From contig NZ_CP015199.1 in the NCBI RefSeq assembly GCF_001648155.1, forward strand, positions 3,915,001 to 3,979,000: 64,000 bases of DNA. Reading direction: 5' to 3'. Positions 24,995 through 35,200 of the stretch are shown piece after piece. The notes beneath the pieces were generated by a model. That model did not search any database, was not told the origin of the DNA, and saw only the letters and a list, made by a program, of their open reading frames with translations. A program made the position numbers and the translations under genes. Source of the DNA: Chryseobacterium glaciei (lineage in GTDB: Bacteria; Bacteroidota; Bacteroidia; Flavobacteriales; Weeksellaceae). How positions within the stretch are numbered: position 1 is the stretch's first letter; the number at the start of each line of letters is the position of its first letter.

Positions 24995-25070
24995 TGTATT
25001 ATATTATAAAATTGTTGTATTTACTGATAAATTATTTTCGGCTATTGCCATTACGGGATTGATAATTACG

Positions 25071-25585
25071 TCAAAACTGTAATAAATCGATTTGTAAACA
25101 AGAAAATGATGTTGGTATTTTTAGAATCTTGAAAATATTCAAGCTGGAAAAAGGTACTGCACCTGTTATATTGATGACAAAAATGTAGCGACTGAAAAAG
25201 CTAAGACTGCTAGGGAGGTGTAAACTCACAAGTTTCAGAATAAGCATCGGCAGAAGCCTGATTATTTTACAAATATACACATAATTTATTAAAAACAAGA
25301 AATTTTTTGTTTTTTATTTTTTGATGATCTGAATTATTCAAGTTTATTCAATAAAAATGTAATTTTGGGTTGATTGTAGTTTTTACAATAAGCATAGTGT
25401 ATGGAAATATTGAAATAGTAATAATACTTTTTAGCGATAATAAACCTTATGCATTTTTAATTGTGAACAGTATATTCCAGATTCTTTATCTAAAGCATTA
25501 TTAGAATTTAAATTGGTACACTAAGTAAACTGTTATTTTCAATAAAATTTATTTAATCTACAGTTATTCTACTCTTGTACTTTAT
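25071..25585. other. Intergenic region, no supported gene
   Basis: These 515 AT-rich bases lie upstream of the cold-shock array and downstream of the quinone-oxidoreductase gene. Short frames exist on both strands but none shows a family motif. They may include the promoter of copy 3 near 25050-25100. Confidence 0.45.
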
Positions 25586-26584
25586 TTATTTCACTTTTAT
25601 AACTACTTTACCTTTTGCACGCCCACTTTCTACATACTGTAGAGCAGTATTTGTCTGTTCAAGAGTAAATACCTTATCAACTACAGGTTTAATGATATTA
25701 GCCTCAATCAGCTTGGTAATCTTCTCAAGCTGGCTTCCATTGGCTTTCATAAAAAGAAAATAGAAATCAACGTTGTGTTTTTTTGCTTTTCTTCTGATGC
25801 TAAAACTAAGAATTGATAATATGGTCTTCAAGTACCAAGGTAGCCCTATCTCATTAGCAAATTCCGGTGTTGGCGGACCTGAAATAGAAATGGCTTGACC
25901 TTCTGGTTTTAATATGTTGATTGATTTTTCTAATGTTTTGGTATCTTGGCTATTAAGTACAACATCATAATCTTTAAGGATAGTTTCGAAATCCTGCGTT
26001 TTATAATCAATCAGCACATCTGCGCCCAGACTTTTTAAGAAGTCAAAACTTTTTGTACTTGAAGTGGTGGCAACAGTTGCTCCCAGATGTTTTGCCAATT
26101 GGATGGCAAAAGTTCCGACACCACCAGAACCTGCCTGTATAAATACTTTCTGTCCTTTTTTCAGATTAGCACTTTCAATCAAAGCCTGCCAGGCAGTGAG
26201 TGCTACCAATGGAATAGAGGCGGCTTCCTCCATAGTAAGGGTTTTAGGTTTCAGTGCTACGTCATTTTCATTAATAGAAATATATTCGGCAAAGGTTCCA
26301 ATGTGGTAATCTGCTGGTCGTGAATACACCTCGTCACCAACTTTAAATTTCGTCACATTTTCCCCTACTTGTATTATGATACCCGCCACATCGTGCCCAA
26401 GAATTAAAGGCAATTTATAGGGCAATATTAATTTAAACTCTCCTGTTTTAATTTTCGAATCCAGAAGATTTACACCAGCAGCGTGAATTTCCACCAAGAC
26501 TTCATTTTCGCTAACTTTTGGAACTGGAACATCTGCAAGCTGCAGGCCTCCCTTTGTATATTTATTTATGATAAATGCTTTCAT
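25586..26584 (-). CDS. NADP-dependent quinone oxidoreductase (MDR/zinc-less ADH)
   Basis: The 332-residue protein is a medium-chain reductase of the quinone-oxidoreductase type: N-terminal GroES-like domain with AGVNLLDSKIKTG and LGHDVAGII (no zinc-ligand Cys/His set), then GSGGVGTFAIQLAKHLGA as the NADP-binding site, and the C-terminal SGRAKGKVVIKVK end. These enzymes reduce quinones or enones. It starts 1 bp after the stop of the SDR gene, so the two are surely co-transcribed; with the TetR gene and the OYE fragment upstream, an electrophile-response cassette is likely. Confidence 0.9.
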   Translation of the reverse strand: MKAFIINKYTKGGLQLADVPVPKVSENEVLVEIHAAGVNLLDSKIKTGEFKLILPYKLPLILGHDVAGIIIQVGENVTKFKVGDEVYSRPADYHIGTFAEYISINENDVALKPKTLTMEEAASIPLVALTAWQALIESANLKKGQKVFIQAGSGGVGTFAIQLAKHLGATVATTSSTKSFDFLKSLGADVLIDYKTQDFETILKDYDVVLNSQDTKTLEKSINILKPEGQAISISGPPTPEFANEIGLPWYLKTILSILSFSIRRKAKKHNVDFYFLFMKANGSQLEKITKLIEANIIKPVVDKVFTLEQTNTALQYVESGRAKGKVVIKVK

Positions 26585-26585
26585 A

Positions 26586-27353
26586 TTAATTTTTTAAAAG
26601 TTGATGATCTTTTTTCGGATTAAGTAAATTAAAGGCAGTTTTAGGTAAAAACCGATTTATTAAGCTGAATAATTTTGCATCACCTACTTTTAAAGTGTAC
26701 TGATTTTTTGATAAACCTTTGATCATGCCTTTTACCATTTCTTCTGCTGAAATTTTTTTATCATTTCTTCCTGCAGTCATTTCTGTTGCAACAAGAGGTG
26801 GGATGAGTTCAAATATTTTTACACTACTCCCAATAATTTTTAAATGTTCACGAAGGGATATCGTATAAAAAGCCAGTGCTGTTTTAGATGAAGAATAAGT
26901 CGCTTCAATTAGAGAGGGAGCTTGGCTCAATATTGAGGTGGTGTTAATTATTGCAGCTTCATTTCTTGATTTAAGCATATCCAGAAAAAGATTATTCAGC
27001 CTGATTACACCTATATAATTAACTTCCATTTCGTATGCTGCGCCTTTAATATGGTTATCGTTTGCAATACCTAAATTTGATGGGGGCACGAGAACAGCAG
27101 CATTATTGTACAAGATGTCAATACCGCCCAATTCTTTTACTGTATTAAAAAGAGCTTTTGCATCTGCTTCATTTCCTGCATCACTTTGTACAGCAGTAAT
27201 GAATGGGAATGATTTTTTAACTGCATCTAATTTAGCCTGATTTCTTCCGGTAATAATCACTTTTGCACCAAGCGCTGAAAATTGTTTGGCTGCTTCTAGC
27301 CCAATACCTGATGCACCACCTGTGATCAGGATTGTTTTTCCTTTTAAGTTCAT
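26586..27353 (-). CDS. Short-chain dehydrogenase (DltE-like SDR)
   Basis: The ATG at 27353 gives 255 residues starting MNLKGKTILITGG, matching the paralogue at 21047; an upstream in-frame codon at 27446 would add 31 unsupported residues. Motifs: TGGASGIG, NNAAVL (instead of NNAGVM), catalytic Ser region INTTSILSQ and TYSSSKTALAF (Tyr, Lys). It lies directly before the quinone-oxidoreductase gene. Substrate unknown; the cluster points to carbonyl or enone detoxification. Confidence 0.9.
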   Translation of the reverse strand: MNLKGKTILITGGASGIGLEAAKQFSALGAKVIITGRNQAKLDAVKKSFPFITAVQSDAGNEADAKALFNTVKELGGIDILYNNAAVLVPPSNLGIANDNHIKGAAYEMEVNYIGVIRLNNLFLDMLKSRNEAAIINTTSILSQAPSLIEATYSSSKTALAFYTISLREHLKIIGSSVKIFELIPPLVATEMTAGRNDKKISAEEMVKGMIKGLSKNQYTLKVGDAKLFSLINRFLPKTAFNLLNPKKDHQLLKN

Positions 27354-27656
27354 ATCTTTTGAGTTTAATATTTTAAAAGTATCTGTTCTGTGATTGGATT
27401 TATCAGGGAGTATATTTTTTGCTGTCTCCAACCGGAATTTCAACATTATTTTTTCTAAAGCGGTAAACGGTTCATTGGCTATTTCCGATGGTAGATTAGC
27501 CTTGACAGTACCAATTTCTGGTGAAAATCAAGTATTGATCAAAATCGGGTACACTTCGTATATCGGACTTTCATTTAACTTTTCTTTAGAGATTATTCAG
27601 ATAAAAAAGTATAATCAGTATAGACTTTTTCGCCCGGTGTGTAAAACGTACTTTAA

Positions 27657-27824
27657 TTAGGGGGATTGAGTGCTGAATCTTTTCTCAATGTATTCTGCAG
27701 TCAGTTCAGTTATAGTATGCTCCGCGTTGCCGCAACGGCTGCGAGTCATGGAAGCCATAACGATTTTGTTTTCTAATTCTAAATCGTTGAGCTGAGAAGG
27801 TTCAAATAATGATATATTACTCAT
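27657..27824 (-). pseudogene. Old-yellow-enzyme-type gene, N-terminal fragment only
   Basis: The frame MSNISLFEPSQLNDLELENK continues IVMASMTRSR and ELTAEYIEKR and stops at 27657 after 55 codons. This is the start of an NADH:flavin oxidoreductase / alkene reductase (NemA-type; normally about 360 residues, MAPMTRSR and TELTAEYY motifs), so over 80 percent is missing. It has its own start and an operator-like palindrome just upstream (27870), so it was once the first target gene of the TetR regulator. Confidence 0.8.
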
Positions 27825-27869
27825 AATGTAGTCTTGTTAAATTTATTTATATGAAGAAAATATATATTA

Positions 27870-27889
27870 AATATACTTTTTAGTTTATT
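27870..27889. promoter_or_regulatory. TetR-type operator, copy 2
   Basis: AATATACT-tttt-AGTTTATT, one mismatch from the perfect palindrome at 28517-28536, lies 46 bases upstream of the OYE fragment start, between it and the TetR gene. Spacer 4, arms 8. Confidence 0.6.
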
Positions 27890-27904
27890 TAATGATAAAA
27901 AAAA

Positions 27905-28495
27905 TCACTGCGCATAGCGATCTAATTCTGCTTTTAAATTTTTAATTAGCGATTGCATGGGCTTCATGGTATTCATAGTCCGGCACATTACAATACCTCC
28001 TTCTGTAGCCGCAACAAGCTTAAAGGCAAAAACAGCAGGTTCGAGTTCAGAAGAGTACTCTCCATTATCAATACCTTCTTTCAAAATGGTAGTCAGTCCT
28101 TCTTGTCCCAATCGAAATATAGCTGCCACTTTTTGTTTTATCAATGGATAATTATCATCAACTTCAACAGCCGTATTGAATATCGGGCACCCTCCCGAAA
28201 CATAAGTGTTAATCGGGTCTTTGTAGAAGTCAAGGAATGCAAAAATTTTAGCTCTGGTCGTTTTCGCATTTAACACAGCGAGAGACATTCTGTCAGAAAC
28301 TTTTTTTAGCATCAGATCAACCACTTGCGCAGTAAGATCGTCTTTATTTTCAAAATGACCGTAAAGACAGCCTTTTGTCAGTTTAGTTTCCGCCAGCACG
28401 TCATCTATATTCACACCGGAAATACCTTTCATATTGTAAAGAGGGGCTGCTGTTTCCAGGATAAATTGTTTGGTTTTTTCTGCTTTCGTCAACAT
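27905..28495 (-). CDS. TetR-family transcriptional repressor
   Basis: The 196-residue protein has the TetR N-terminal HTH (TKQFILETAAPLYNMKGISG, then IDDVLAETKLTKGCLYGHFENKDDL) and a C-terminal ligand domain (about 70-190) with CPIFNTAVEVDD, a layout seen in NemR/AcuR-like repressors. Cysteines in the ligand domain (Cys102 region and CRTM) would allow electrophile sensing, as known for NemR; this is inference. A palindrome in its own promoter suggests autorepression. Target genes follow on the same strand. Confidence 0.9.
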   Translation of the reverse strand: MLTKAEKTKQFILETAAPLYNMKGISGVNIDDVLAETKLTKGCLYGHFENKDDLTAQVVDLMLKKVSDRMSLAVLNAKTTRAKIFAFLDFYKDPINTYVSGGCPIFNTAVEVDDNYPLIKQKVAAIFRLGQEGLTTILKEGIDNGEYSSELEPAVFAFKLVAATEGGIVMCRTMNTMKPMQSLIKNLKAELDRYAQ

Positions 28496-28516
28496 TGGTC
28501 ATCAAATTATATCGCA

Positions 28517-28536
28517 AATATACTAAAAAGTATATT
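28517..28536. promoter_or_regulatory. TetR-type operator, copy 1
   Basis: AATATACT-aaaa-AGTATATT is a perfect 8+4+8 palindrome 21 bases upstream of the TetR start. The same arms recur at 27870-27889. Confidence 0.65.
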
Positions 28537-28737
28537 GTAAGCGATTTTTTTTTTTTGAAATTAATATATGGGAATATATTTTAAGGCAACAACATATTTA
28601 AATATCATGATTCATTTGTAGGTTTTTTAAATTTCCTTTTTCCCTCAAGGCTAAAACTTTTATTCATTAATTTAACTTCGGTTAAAGGTTCGAGAAGGGT
28701 GAATAAAATGGGCTATAAAAATAATAATTAGTCTAAA

Positions 28738-29372
28738 TGAACTTGCAACTATTTTTGAGACAAAATTTATATACTCTTTATGCTACATTTTTAGATGGAT
28801 TAGACATTAAATTTTGATACTCTTTTAGGGTTAAATTTCCTAAAGCCGAAGGCCTTCTCTGAGTGTTGTAAAATGTTTCTATATATTCAAACACAGAGTT
28901 TTTAGCATGACCTCTAGTTTCATATTTATTTTGATAGACAAGCTCGGTTTTAAGAGTTTTGAAAAAGCTCTCTGCTACAGCATTGTCATAGCAATTTCCT
29001 TTTACTCATCAATTTTTATTTAATTTAAGGTATTCTTGATGTGCTTCGCAATTCCTCTCATACTTAGGGTAATGTTTTTTCCGATTATTGACATGAATTC
29101 TGTACACGCATACTGTATTCCTCTGTCAGAATGGAAAATTAAACTATCATGATCCTGTAAATGACGGTGAAGCCGTGCCATTTTCAAGGCAGCAATACTG
29201 GTATTCTGAGCCTTCATCGTCTCACTCAATGACCAGCCGATAACTTTTCTGTCAAACAAATCAATGACTGTCGTGAGGTATAACCAACCCTGGCCTGTGC
29301 GGATATAGATAATATCAGAAACTGATGTTGCTAACTTTGTTAGGACAGGATTCTTATACCCTTTAACTTTAA
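28738..29372 (-). mobile_element. Truncated, disrupted IS3-family element (OrfB 3' part)
   Basis: The minus strand carries the catalytic half of an IS3-type transposase: WLYLTTVIDLFDRKVIGWSL (second Asp), LIFHSDRGIQYA (DRG), then, after a break, [20 protein letters not shown] (Glu), ending [20 protein letters not shown] with a stop at 28778. About 50 extra bases between CTCAT repeats (29005 and 29057) shift the frame between SMR and KGNCYDNA. The likely terminal inverted-repeat sequence starts with TGAACTTGCAACTATTT at 28738. OrfA and the other end are missing. Confidence 0.8.
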
Positions 29373-29374
29373 TA

Positions 29375-30478
29375 TTATTCTGAAAGTTTGAAAGTAAACT
29401 CGTTTCTCGGATCTGTCTTATAGGCATTTTTTTGAGTAACCGGAGAAATACCGAAAAGAGGGGAGTACGTTTTCACTTTTACGGTTTTATTATCTGGATA
29501 GAACTCAATAATTCTTAGCCAGCCGTCACCTCCGTTGCCATCACGATGACCGCCGCCTTCACTCTGCATATCAAAAAGCATCTGATTCACGTTTTTCCCA
29601 TAATTATTAGAATCTACGCGGAAACCTTCACCAGAGATATGACCACTTAACACAAGCTCAAGGTTTTGAGAAGGCTGTATCAGCTTTTGCCATATCTGTT
29701 CTCCGTTATTAGATTCCGGAAGCACGATGGTTTTGGATTTTTGAGGCACATTGTTTACTAAGAAAGGCTCATACATAAACCACGAATTAGCTTTTTCCGT
29801 TCTCTTGTCTTTCTCATTCAGAAAAGCATGGGTTATTAAAATCGATTTATGATTTTTGTATTGAGGCATATCCAACACTTTTTTAGCCCATTCTAACGTT
29901 TTATCTCTCGGCGCAAATTCAAGGCTAAGAAATAAATAGTCTTGACCATTTAATCCTTTAAGTTCCAAAACAGAATTTTCCATGCTTGGAGCACCGGCAT
30001 CATTAAAAAAGTTCTGTGCTAAATATTTCTGATTTAAACTGTTAAAATTGGAAGGAAAAAACTCATTATAGCGAGAAAATCTTCTGCCTTCACCATTAAT
30101 ACTAAAGTCATGATTTCCTGTTGCAGCTACATACGGTACTTTTCCATTGAGCCTTCCTAAGATTGATTGTATAGATTTCCATTGATCATCTGCACTTTGA
30201 TCTCCGTCATATCCTTGATTAAGAATATTATTATGTTCCACCAAATCCCCAACCTGACAGACCATTTTAATGTTAAGTGGAGAAATGTTGTCTTCAATCC
30301 ATCTTACCATCAGATCTAAAATCGGCTGATTTCTGTTCCATTTCACATAGTTTTGTGTGTCCGGGATCAGAATGATGCTCCATGATTTTTGATTGTCTAA
30401 TTTTGGCTCCTGAAATTTTTCCTGCCCAAAAATCACTGCAGACAGCAGTAATAGCAAGATTGATATATTCTTCTTCAT
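29375..30478 (-). CDS. Secreted calcineurin-like metallophosphoesterase
   Basis: The 367-residue protein has a signal peptide (residues 1-19, ending VIFGQ) and the full set of metallophosphoesterase blocks: PDTQNY, QVGDLVEHN, AATGNHDFS, ILITHAF and LSGHISGEG (metal-binding Asp, Asn, His). Such enzymes hydrolyse phosphomonoesters or diesters using two metals; substrate unknown. It begins 15 bp after SusD and is the last gene of the SusCD unit, which points to a phosphorylated ligand. Its 3' end meets an IS fragment but the C-terminus looks complete. Confidence 0.9.
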   Translation of the reverse strand: MKKNISILLLLLSAVIFGQEKFQEPKLDNQKSWSIILIPDTQNYVKWNRNQPILDLMVRWIEDNISPLNIKMVCQVGDLVEHNNILNQGYDGDQSADDQWKSIQSILGRLNGKVPYVAATGNHDFSINGEGRRFSRYNEFFPSNFNSLNQKYLAQNFFNDAGAPSMENSVLELKGLNGQDYLFLSLEFAPRDKTLEWAKKVLDMPQYKNHKSILITHAFLNEKDKRTEKANSWFMYEPFLVNNVPQKSKTIVLPESNNGEQIWQKLIQPSQNLELVLSGHISGEGFRVDSNNYGKNVNQMLFDMQSEGGGHRDGNGGDGWLRIIEFYPDNKTVKVKTYSPLFGISPVTQKNAYKTDPRNEFTFKLSE

Positions 30479-30493
30479 ATATTCTTTTTATAA

Positions 30494-32239
30494 TTAATAT
30501 CCGGGATTTTGTTTTAAATTAGGGTTCGCATCCATTTCCGATTGCGGGATCGGCCAATATTCATCTTTGTTTAGTCTGTAAACCACTTCCTGCGTAGAAA
30601 AATATCCTGAAGCCTGTGAGTGATTATAGATAGGATTTGCACTTTCATCAAAGCCGGTTATTGCTGATTTTGACCAATTGTTTGCGTTGCGGTTTAAGTA
30701 TAAATATCCGTTCATCACATTATTTGCGATGCCCCAACGTCTTATGTCGTACCATCTTAATCCGTCATTTGCCAATTCTACTTTTCTTTCATATCGAAGG
30801 GCTTTTCTCAATTGAGCTTGTGACATTCCTGTACTTAAAACCGGCATTTTTGCACGTGTTCTAATCTGGTTAATCGCATCATAAACAGAATTATCCAACT
30901 GATTCGACTCAATTTTTGCTTCTGCATAAATCAATAGTAATTCCGGTAATCTGAAAATTCCGACATTTAAATCTGAATTTCCACTTACTGAAGTAGAATT
31001 AAAGTCAGCAATGTCAACCACTTTTCTCCATAGATAACCACTGAAAGAACGATACGCATTGGTAGCGTCGGCATTAGCAACTTGTGTCGGTGCTCCAACT
31101 GACCAGTAATTGTTTACTTTTACGAAAGATGTATTCGGCTCAAATTGATATCCAAGATATCTTGAGTGTGGTCGCACGGCATACATATCAAGACGCGGAT
31201 CTCTGTTTTTAAACGGATTTGTTTGATCGTACAACGGGGATTCCAGTATGGATAAACCATCTGTCATTTCATAAGAATCGATAAGATTTTGAGTAGGTCC
31301 CCAGTAGCAAACTCCTTTACCCAAACGAGATGCTGCGTAATATTGCTGATTATGAAGATATCCAGGTACATTAATATTGTATTCGGCAACCCAAATCCAT
31401 TCTTTGCTACTTGAAAAACCAGTATGTCCAAATATATTACTAGGATCCGGTTCTCCTACAGTATGATCTTTACCTGCATAATTTACAGAAGCATTAAATG
31501 GTGTTAAACTATAAACACCTGCTGATAAATCTAAAGCTTGCTTTGAAGTAGCTGCGGCTGCGGTGTATTGTTTCGTATAAAGTTCAATTCTAGCTTTTAA
31601 CATCAAAGCCGCTATACGAGATGCACGCACATTTCCGTACTGCGATTGTGAGATCGGAAGTTGAGGTGCAACAGCTCCAAGTTCATCAATAATAAATTTC
31701 TGAATTTCTGTAACAGGTGTTCTTGGAACATTCGCATTGTCAAGCGTAACGGCTGCTTTTATTAATGGAACATCCCCATAAAGCTCGATCAATTGAGAAT
31801 AGGCGTAAGCACGGATAAATCTCAATTCTGAACCAAGTTCTGCCTTTTGTGATTCGGTAAGTCCTGAAATTCCATCCAGTTTATCAAGTACTGCGTGGCA
31901 TCTTGCAATGGTTTGATAATGAACTTCCCACGGTTTTATGGTTAATGCATTGGTTGTAGTAATAGAACTCGTGATAGGGGATGTATAATTGGTTCCCGGT
32001 CTTGCATATCCGATATCCGTAATATTATCCATCACGTGCCAAATAGGAGTACTGGCTGCATCCAAAGTACTTAAGTTTCTGTAAGCTGCAAAAAGACCCA
32101 TTTTTCCTTCGTCATAAGAGGCGGGGAAAGTTCCGGATGTTGGCCCGTTAAGTGGTTCTAAATCCATATCTGAGCTTGAGCACGAAGTGACCGTAGCCAA
32201 TAAAAATATTTTTAAAAAGTTTTTCATTTTTTTAATCAT
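30494..32239 (-). CDS. SusD/RagB-family outer-membrane lipoprotein
   Basis: The 581-residue protein (or 577 from the second ATG at 32227) has a lipobox ending ATVTSC and the SusD TPR-rich fold: N-terminal FAAYRNLSTLDAA, middle RFIRAYAYSQLIELYGDVPLI, and C-terminal LRYERKVELANDGLRWYDIRRWG (typical SusD_RagB end). SusD binds ligand at the cell surface and caps the SusC channel. The start overlaps the SusC stop by one base (TAATG), so translation is coupled. Ligand not predictable from sequence. Confidence 0.95.
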   Translation of the reverse strand: MIKKMKNFLKIFLLATVTSCSSSDMDLEPLNGPTSGTFPASYDEGKMGLFAAYRNLSTLDAASTPIWHVMDNITDIGYARPGTNYTSPITSSITTTNALTIKPWEVHYQTIARCHAVLDKLDGISGLTESQKAELGSELRFIRAYAYSQLIELYGDVPLIKAAVTLDNANVPRTPVTEIQKFIIDELGAVAPQLPISQSQYGNVRASRIAALMLKARIELYTKQYTAAAATSKQALDLSAGVYSLTPFNASVNYAGKDHTVGEPDPSNIFGHTGFSSSKEWIWVAEYNINVPGYLHNQQYYAASRLGKGVCYWGPTQNLIDSYEMTDGLSILESPLYDQTNPFKNRDPRLDMYAVRPHSRYLGYQFEPNTSFVKVNNYWSVGAPTQVANADATNAYRSFSGYLWRKVVDIADFNSTSVSGNSDLNVGIFRLPELLLIYAEAKIESNQLDNSVYDAINQIRTRAKMPVLSTGMSQAQLRKALRYERKVELANDGLRWYDIRRWGIANNVMNGYLYLNRNANNWSKSAITGFDESANPIYNHSQASGYFSTQEVVYRLNKDEYWPIPQSEMDANPNLKQNPGY

Positions 32240-35200
32240 TAAAATTTAACATCAATACCGAATGAGTATGTTTTTACTTGTGGATAATAGTTTCCACCTC
32301 CCAGAGCAACACCGTCAGAACTTCCTGCATTGTAGTTGATTTCCGGATCATATCCTTCGTAGAATTTTGTGAAAGTCAAGAGGTTTTGTCCGTTCATATA
32401 GACATAAACACTCTGCAGGAATGTGTTGTCTATAAAAGATTTAGGTAATTCATATCCGATCTGTAGATTCTTAAGACGCATATAAGCTGCACTTCTCATC
32501 CACATGGTAGAGTTTTGCGTATTGTTTGTAGAGGTAAGAGAAACACGTGGAAATTGAGCATTAGGATTTTCTGGTGTCCAATAATCGAGCTGCCAAGGTT
32601 TCACGGCACTTGAGTTTACGGCAGGAATTACATAATGTGAATCCAAATATCCGTCAACTTTTCCAACACCCTGTATTAATGCTGATAATCTGAAGCCTTT
32701 ATAAGAAAAATCCATATTAAATCCATACGTATATCTAGGAACTGTACTTCCGATAATGGTTCTGTCGGCATCTGTAATTTTTCCGTCCCCGATTGGATTA
32801 CCATTGGCATCAAAAGCTCCGGCAATATCTTTGTATCTGATATCTCCAGGCTTTAAAGTTCCAAATTGTGTCGGTCCGGCAGCGATTTCCGCTTGATTTT
32901 GATATAATCCATCAGCGATAAATCCATAAATAGAATTCACTGAAGAGCCCACCTGCTGACGAAGAATTGTTCCCGAAGACTGACCTTTCATATCAAGAAT
33001 TTCATTTTTGACGTCAGAAAGATTAAAACCGATATTCATTTTAAAATCTCCCCATTTTTCATTGTACTGAGCGCCTATTTCCCAACCTTTGTTGCTTACC
33101 GTTGCAGCGTTTTGAATGGGTGCCTGTAAACCTGTAAGCTGAGAGGTATTTAATCTTAAAAGAATTCCATCAGTTTTTTTATTGTAAACATCAAAAGTAA
33201 GGTCTAATTTTTTCCATAAGGATAAATCAACCCCAACACCAGACATAGTGGTTTCTTCCCATTTCAAATCAGGATTAGACATGATTAATTGCTGGATTGT
33301 TTGATATACCACTCCGTTCATAGAAGTACTTCCCAATGTTAATGGTTCTGAAAACGGATAATAAGAAGAACTGATATTCTGATTACCTAATTTTCCCCAA
33401 GAACCTCTCAGTTTTAACTGGCTGATTGTTCCTTTTAAACCTTCGAAAAAGTTTTCTCTTGAAACCACCCAACCGGCAGAAAATGATGGAAAAACTGCCC
33501 AACGGTTTTTACCGATAAATCTTGAAGTTCCATCGTATCTTACATTAGCTTCAAATAAATATTTTTGAGCGTAATTATAATTGAATCTCCCGAAAGCAGA
33601 AACTAACAGCCATTCGTATTCTGCTCCTCCATTATCTTTCGTCTCATTATCTGCACCAGCATCCAATACTTCATAATTATCATATAAAAAATCTCTTCTG
33701 TATCCGGATAATATTTTTTCATTATAAGTTTCTCTTGAAGCTCCTGCAAGAAGCTCAAAACTGTGCTTCCCAAATTCTTTTTTTGCGTCTGCCTGAAACT
33801 GATAAGTTCCGTAAAACTGACGTCTCGCAGATTCTGTAAGTTCTGTGAAAGTGTTGGCAGAACCTGCTTCGGTTCCATCTTCGTAATAGGTGGGTACACT
33901 TTTTCTGAAAAGATGGATATTGGTCGTGAGATAGCGTGGGGCAAAAAGACCTTTTAATGTCAGCCAATCTGTAGGTTTGTAAGAAATATTAACGTTTCCT
34001 ATAAACTCTAAGTTATTTTGTTTACGATTTCCACCATTTTCAATAAAACCAACGGGATTAATTTTCACCCATCCGTCAGAATAGTTATTACCATAATAAA
34101 TTGGAATATTGGTGGGCATTCTGCCAAGATAATTCCAGACGGTACCTTCATCAGCAATCTGTTTTCTGTCTTTGTTTACGAATGACATATCCAGTCTGAT
34201 ATTCCATTGGTCATTCGGTGTAATATCCATATTATTACGGAAAGTAAACCTCGTAAAGTCCGTGTTTTTAATAATACCTTCCTGTTTTGAATACCCAAAT
34301 GACGGCGATACACTTATGATTCCTGATTTTGCTGATAACGAAAAATAATGATCCTGCAAGAATCCGCTTCCCTGAAGGATCGCTTTTTGCCAGTCATAAT
34401 TGCTTGGGTCTTTCTTGTATGCTTCCGAAAAAGCATTGATGGCTTCATCACTGTAGATCTTTGTCCCATTGTCATTCATGCTGGCATCATTAAATACCTT
34501 CATGTAGGTAAGACCGTCGGTAACTTTTGGTATTGCTGTAGCTCTTTGCCATCCTGTGTACACTCGGTATTGAGCGGTAAGTTTATTTCCTTTGGCACGT
34601 TTTGTCGTTACAAGAATAACTCCACCAGCTGCTCTGGAACCATAAATTGCAGCAGAAGCAGCATCTTTTAGAATAGAGATAGACTCAATCATATTGACAT
34701 CGACATCATTGATATTTCCTGCAACACCGTCAATGATAATAAGAGGATTGCTATCTGAACCTCCAAAACTGTTGATCCCTCTGATTCTGATGTTTCCGGC
34801 ATCACCTCCAGGCGCACCTGTTTGTGTCGTCACCGTAACACCGGCTGCAAGACCTTGTAAAGCATTTCCGGCTGAAAGTACCGGTTGTCCTTCTGCTGTT
34901 GAACCTTTCACAACAGATACAGATCCTGTGATAATGGATTTCTTTTGTGTTCCATACCCAACAACTACAACTTCTTCTATTTTTTTCTCCTGTTGGTTTA
35001 TAGTATCATTTTGAGGTTTTATTTCATTTTTATCCAAAGAATTAGTAGAAATTAATTTTCTAAGGGTTACTGTGTTGTTCTGAATTTGATAATCTAAGGG
35101 GACACTCTTTTTAAGATAATCTAAGCTTTGCTTTAATGATGAATAGTTGATTTTGCTTTCATCTACCCAGATATTTTTAAAATCTGAGGCAGAATAAAAG

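Larger units (their letters stand above)
24231..25070 (-). repeat. Three tandem cold-shock gene units
   Basis: Three consecutive units of about 285-287 bases each contain a leader and a 192-base csp gene. The leaders share a 5' stretch with TGATGATG, GCCATAACTG and ATTGTTGTATTTAC; only a few bases differ between copies 1 and 2. The duplication therefore covers gene plus regulatory leader. Confidence 0.85.

Noticed and set aside
25071-25298. Minus-strand frame of 75 codons upstream of the csp array
   Set aside because: Low-complexity hydrophobic composition without a start context or motif; AT-rich chance frame.
27394-27660. Plus-strand frame of 88 codons with strand-like sequence (SLAISDGRLALTVPISG)
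   Set aside because: It loosely recalls the carboxypeptidase-like domain of TonB receptors, but the match is short, lies opposite an enzyme operon leader, and has no start or continuation; could be debris.
33603-33944. Second minus-strand frame inside susC
   Set aside because: It overlaps the SusC barrel, whose frame is continuous over 1040 residues; shadow frame.
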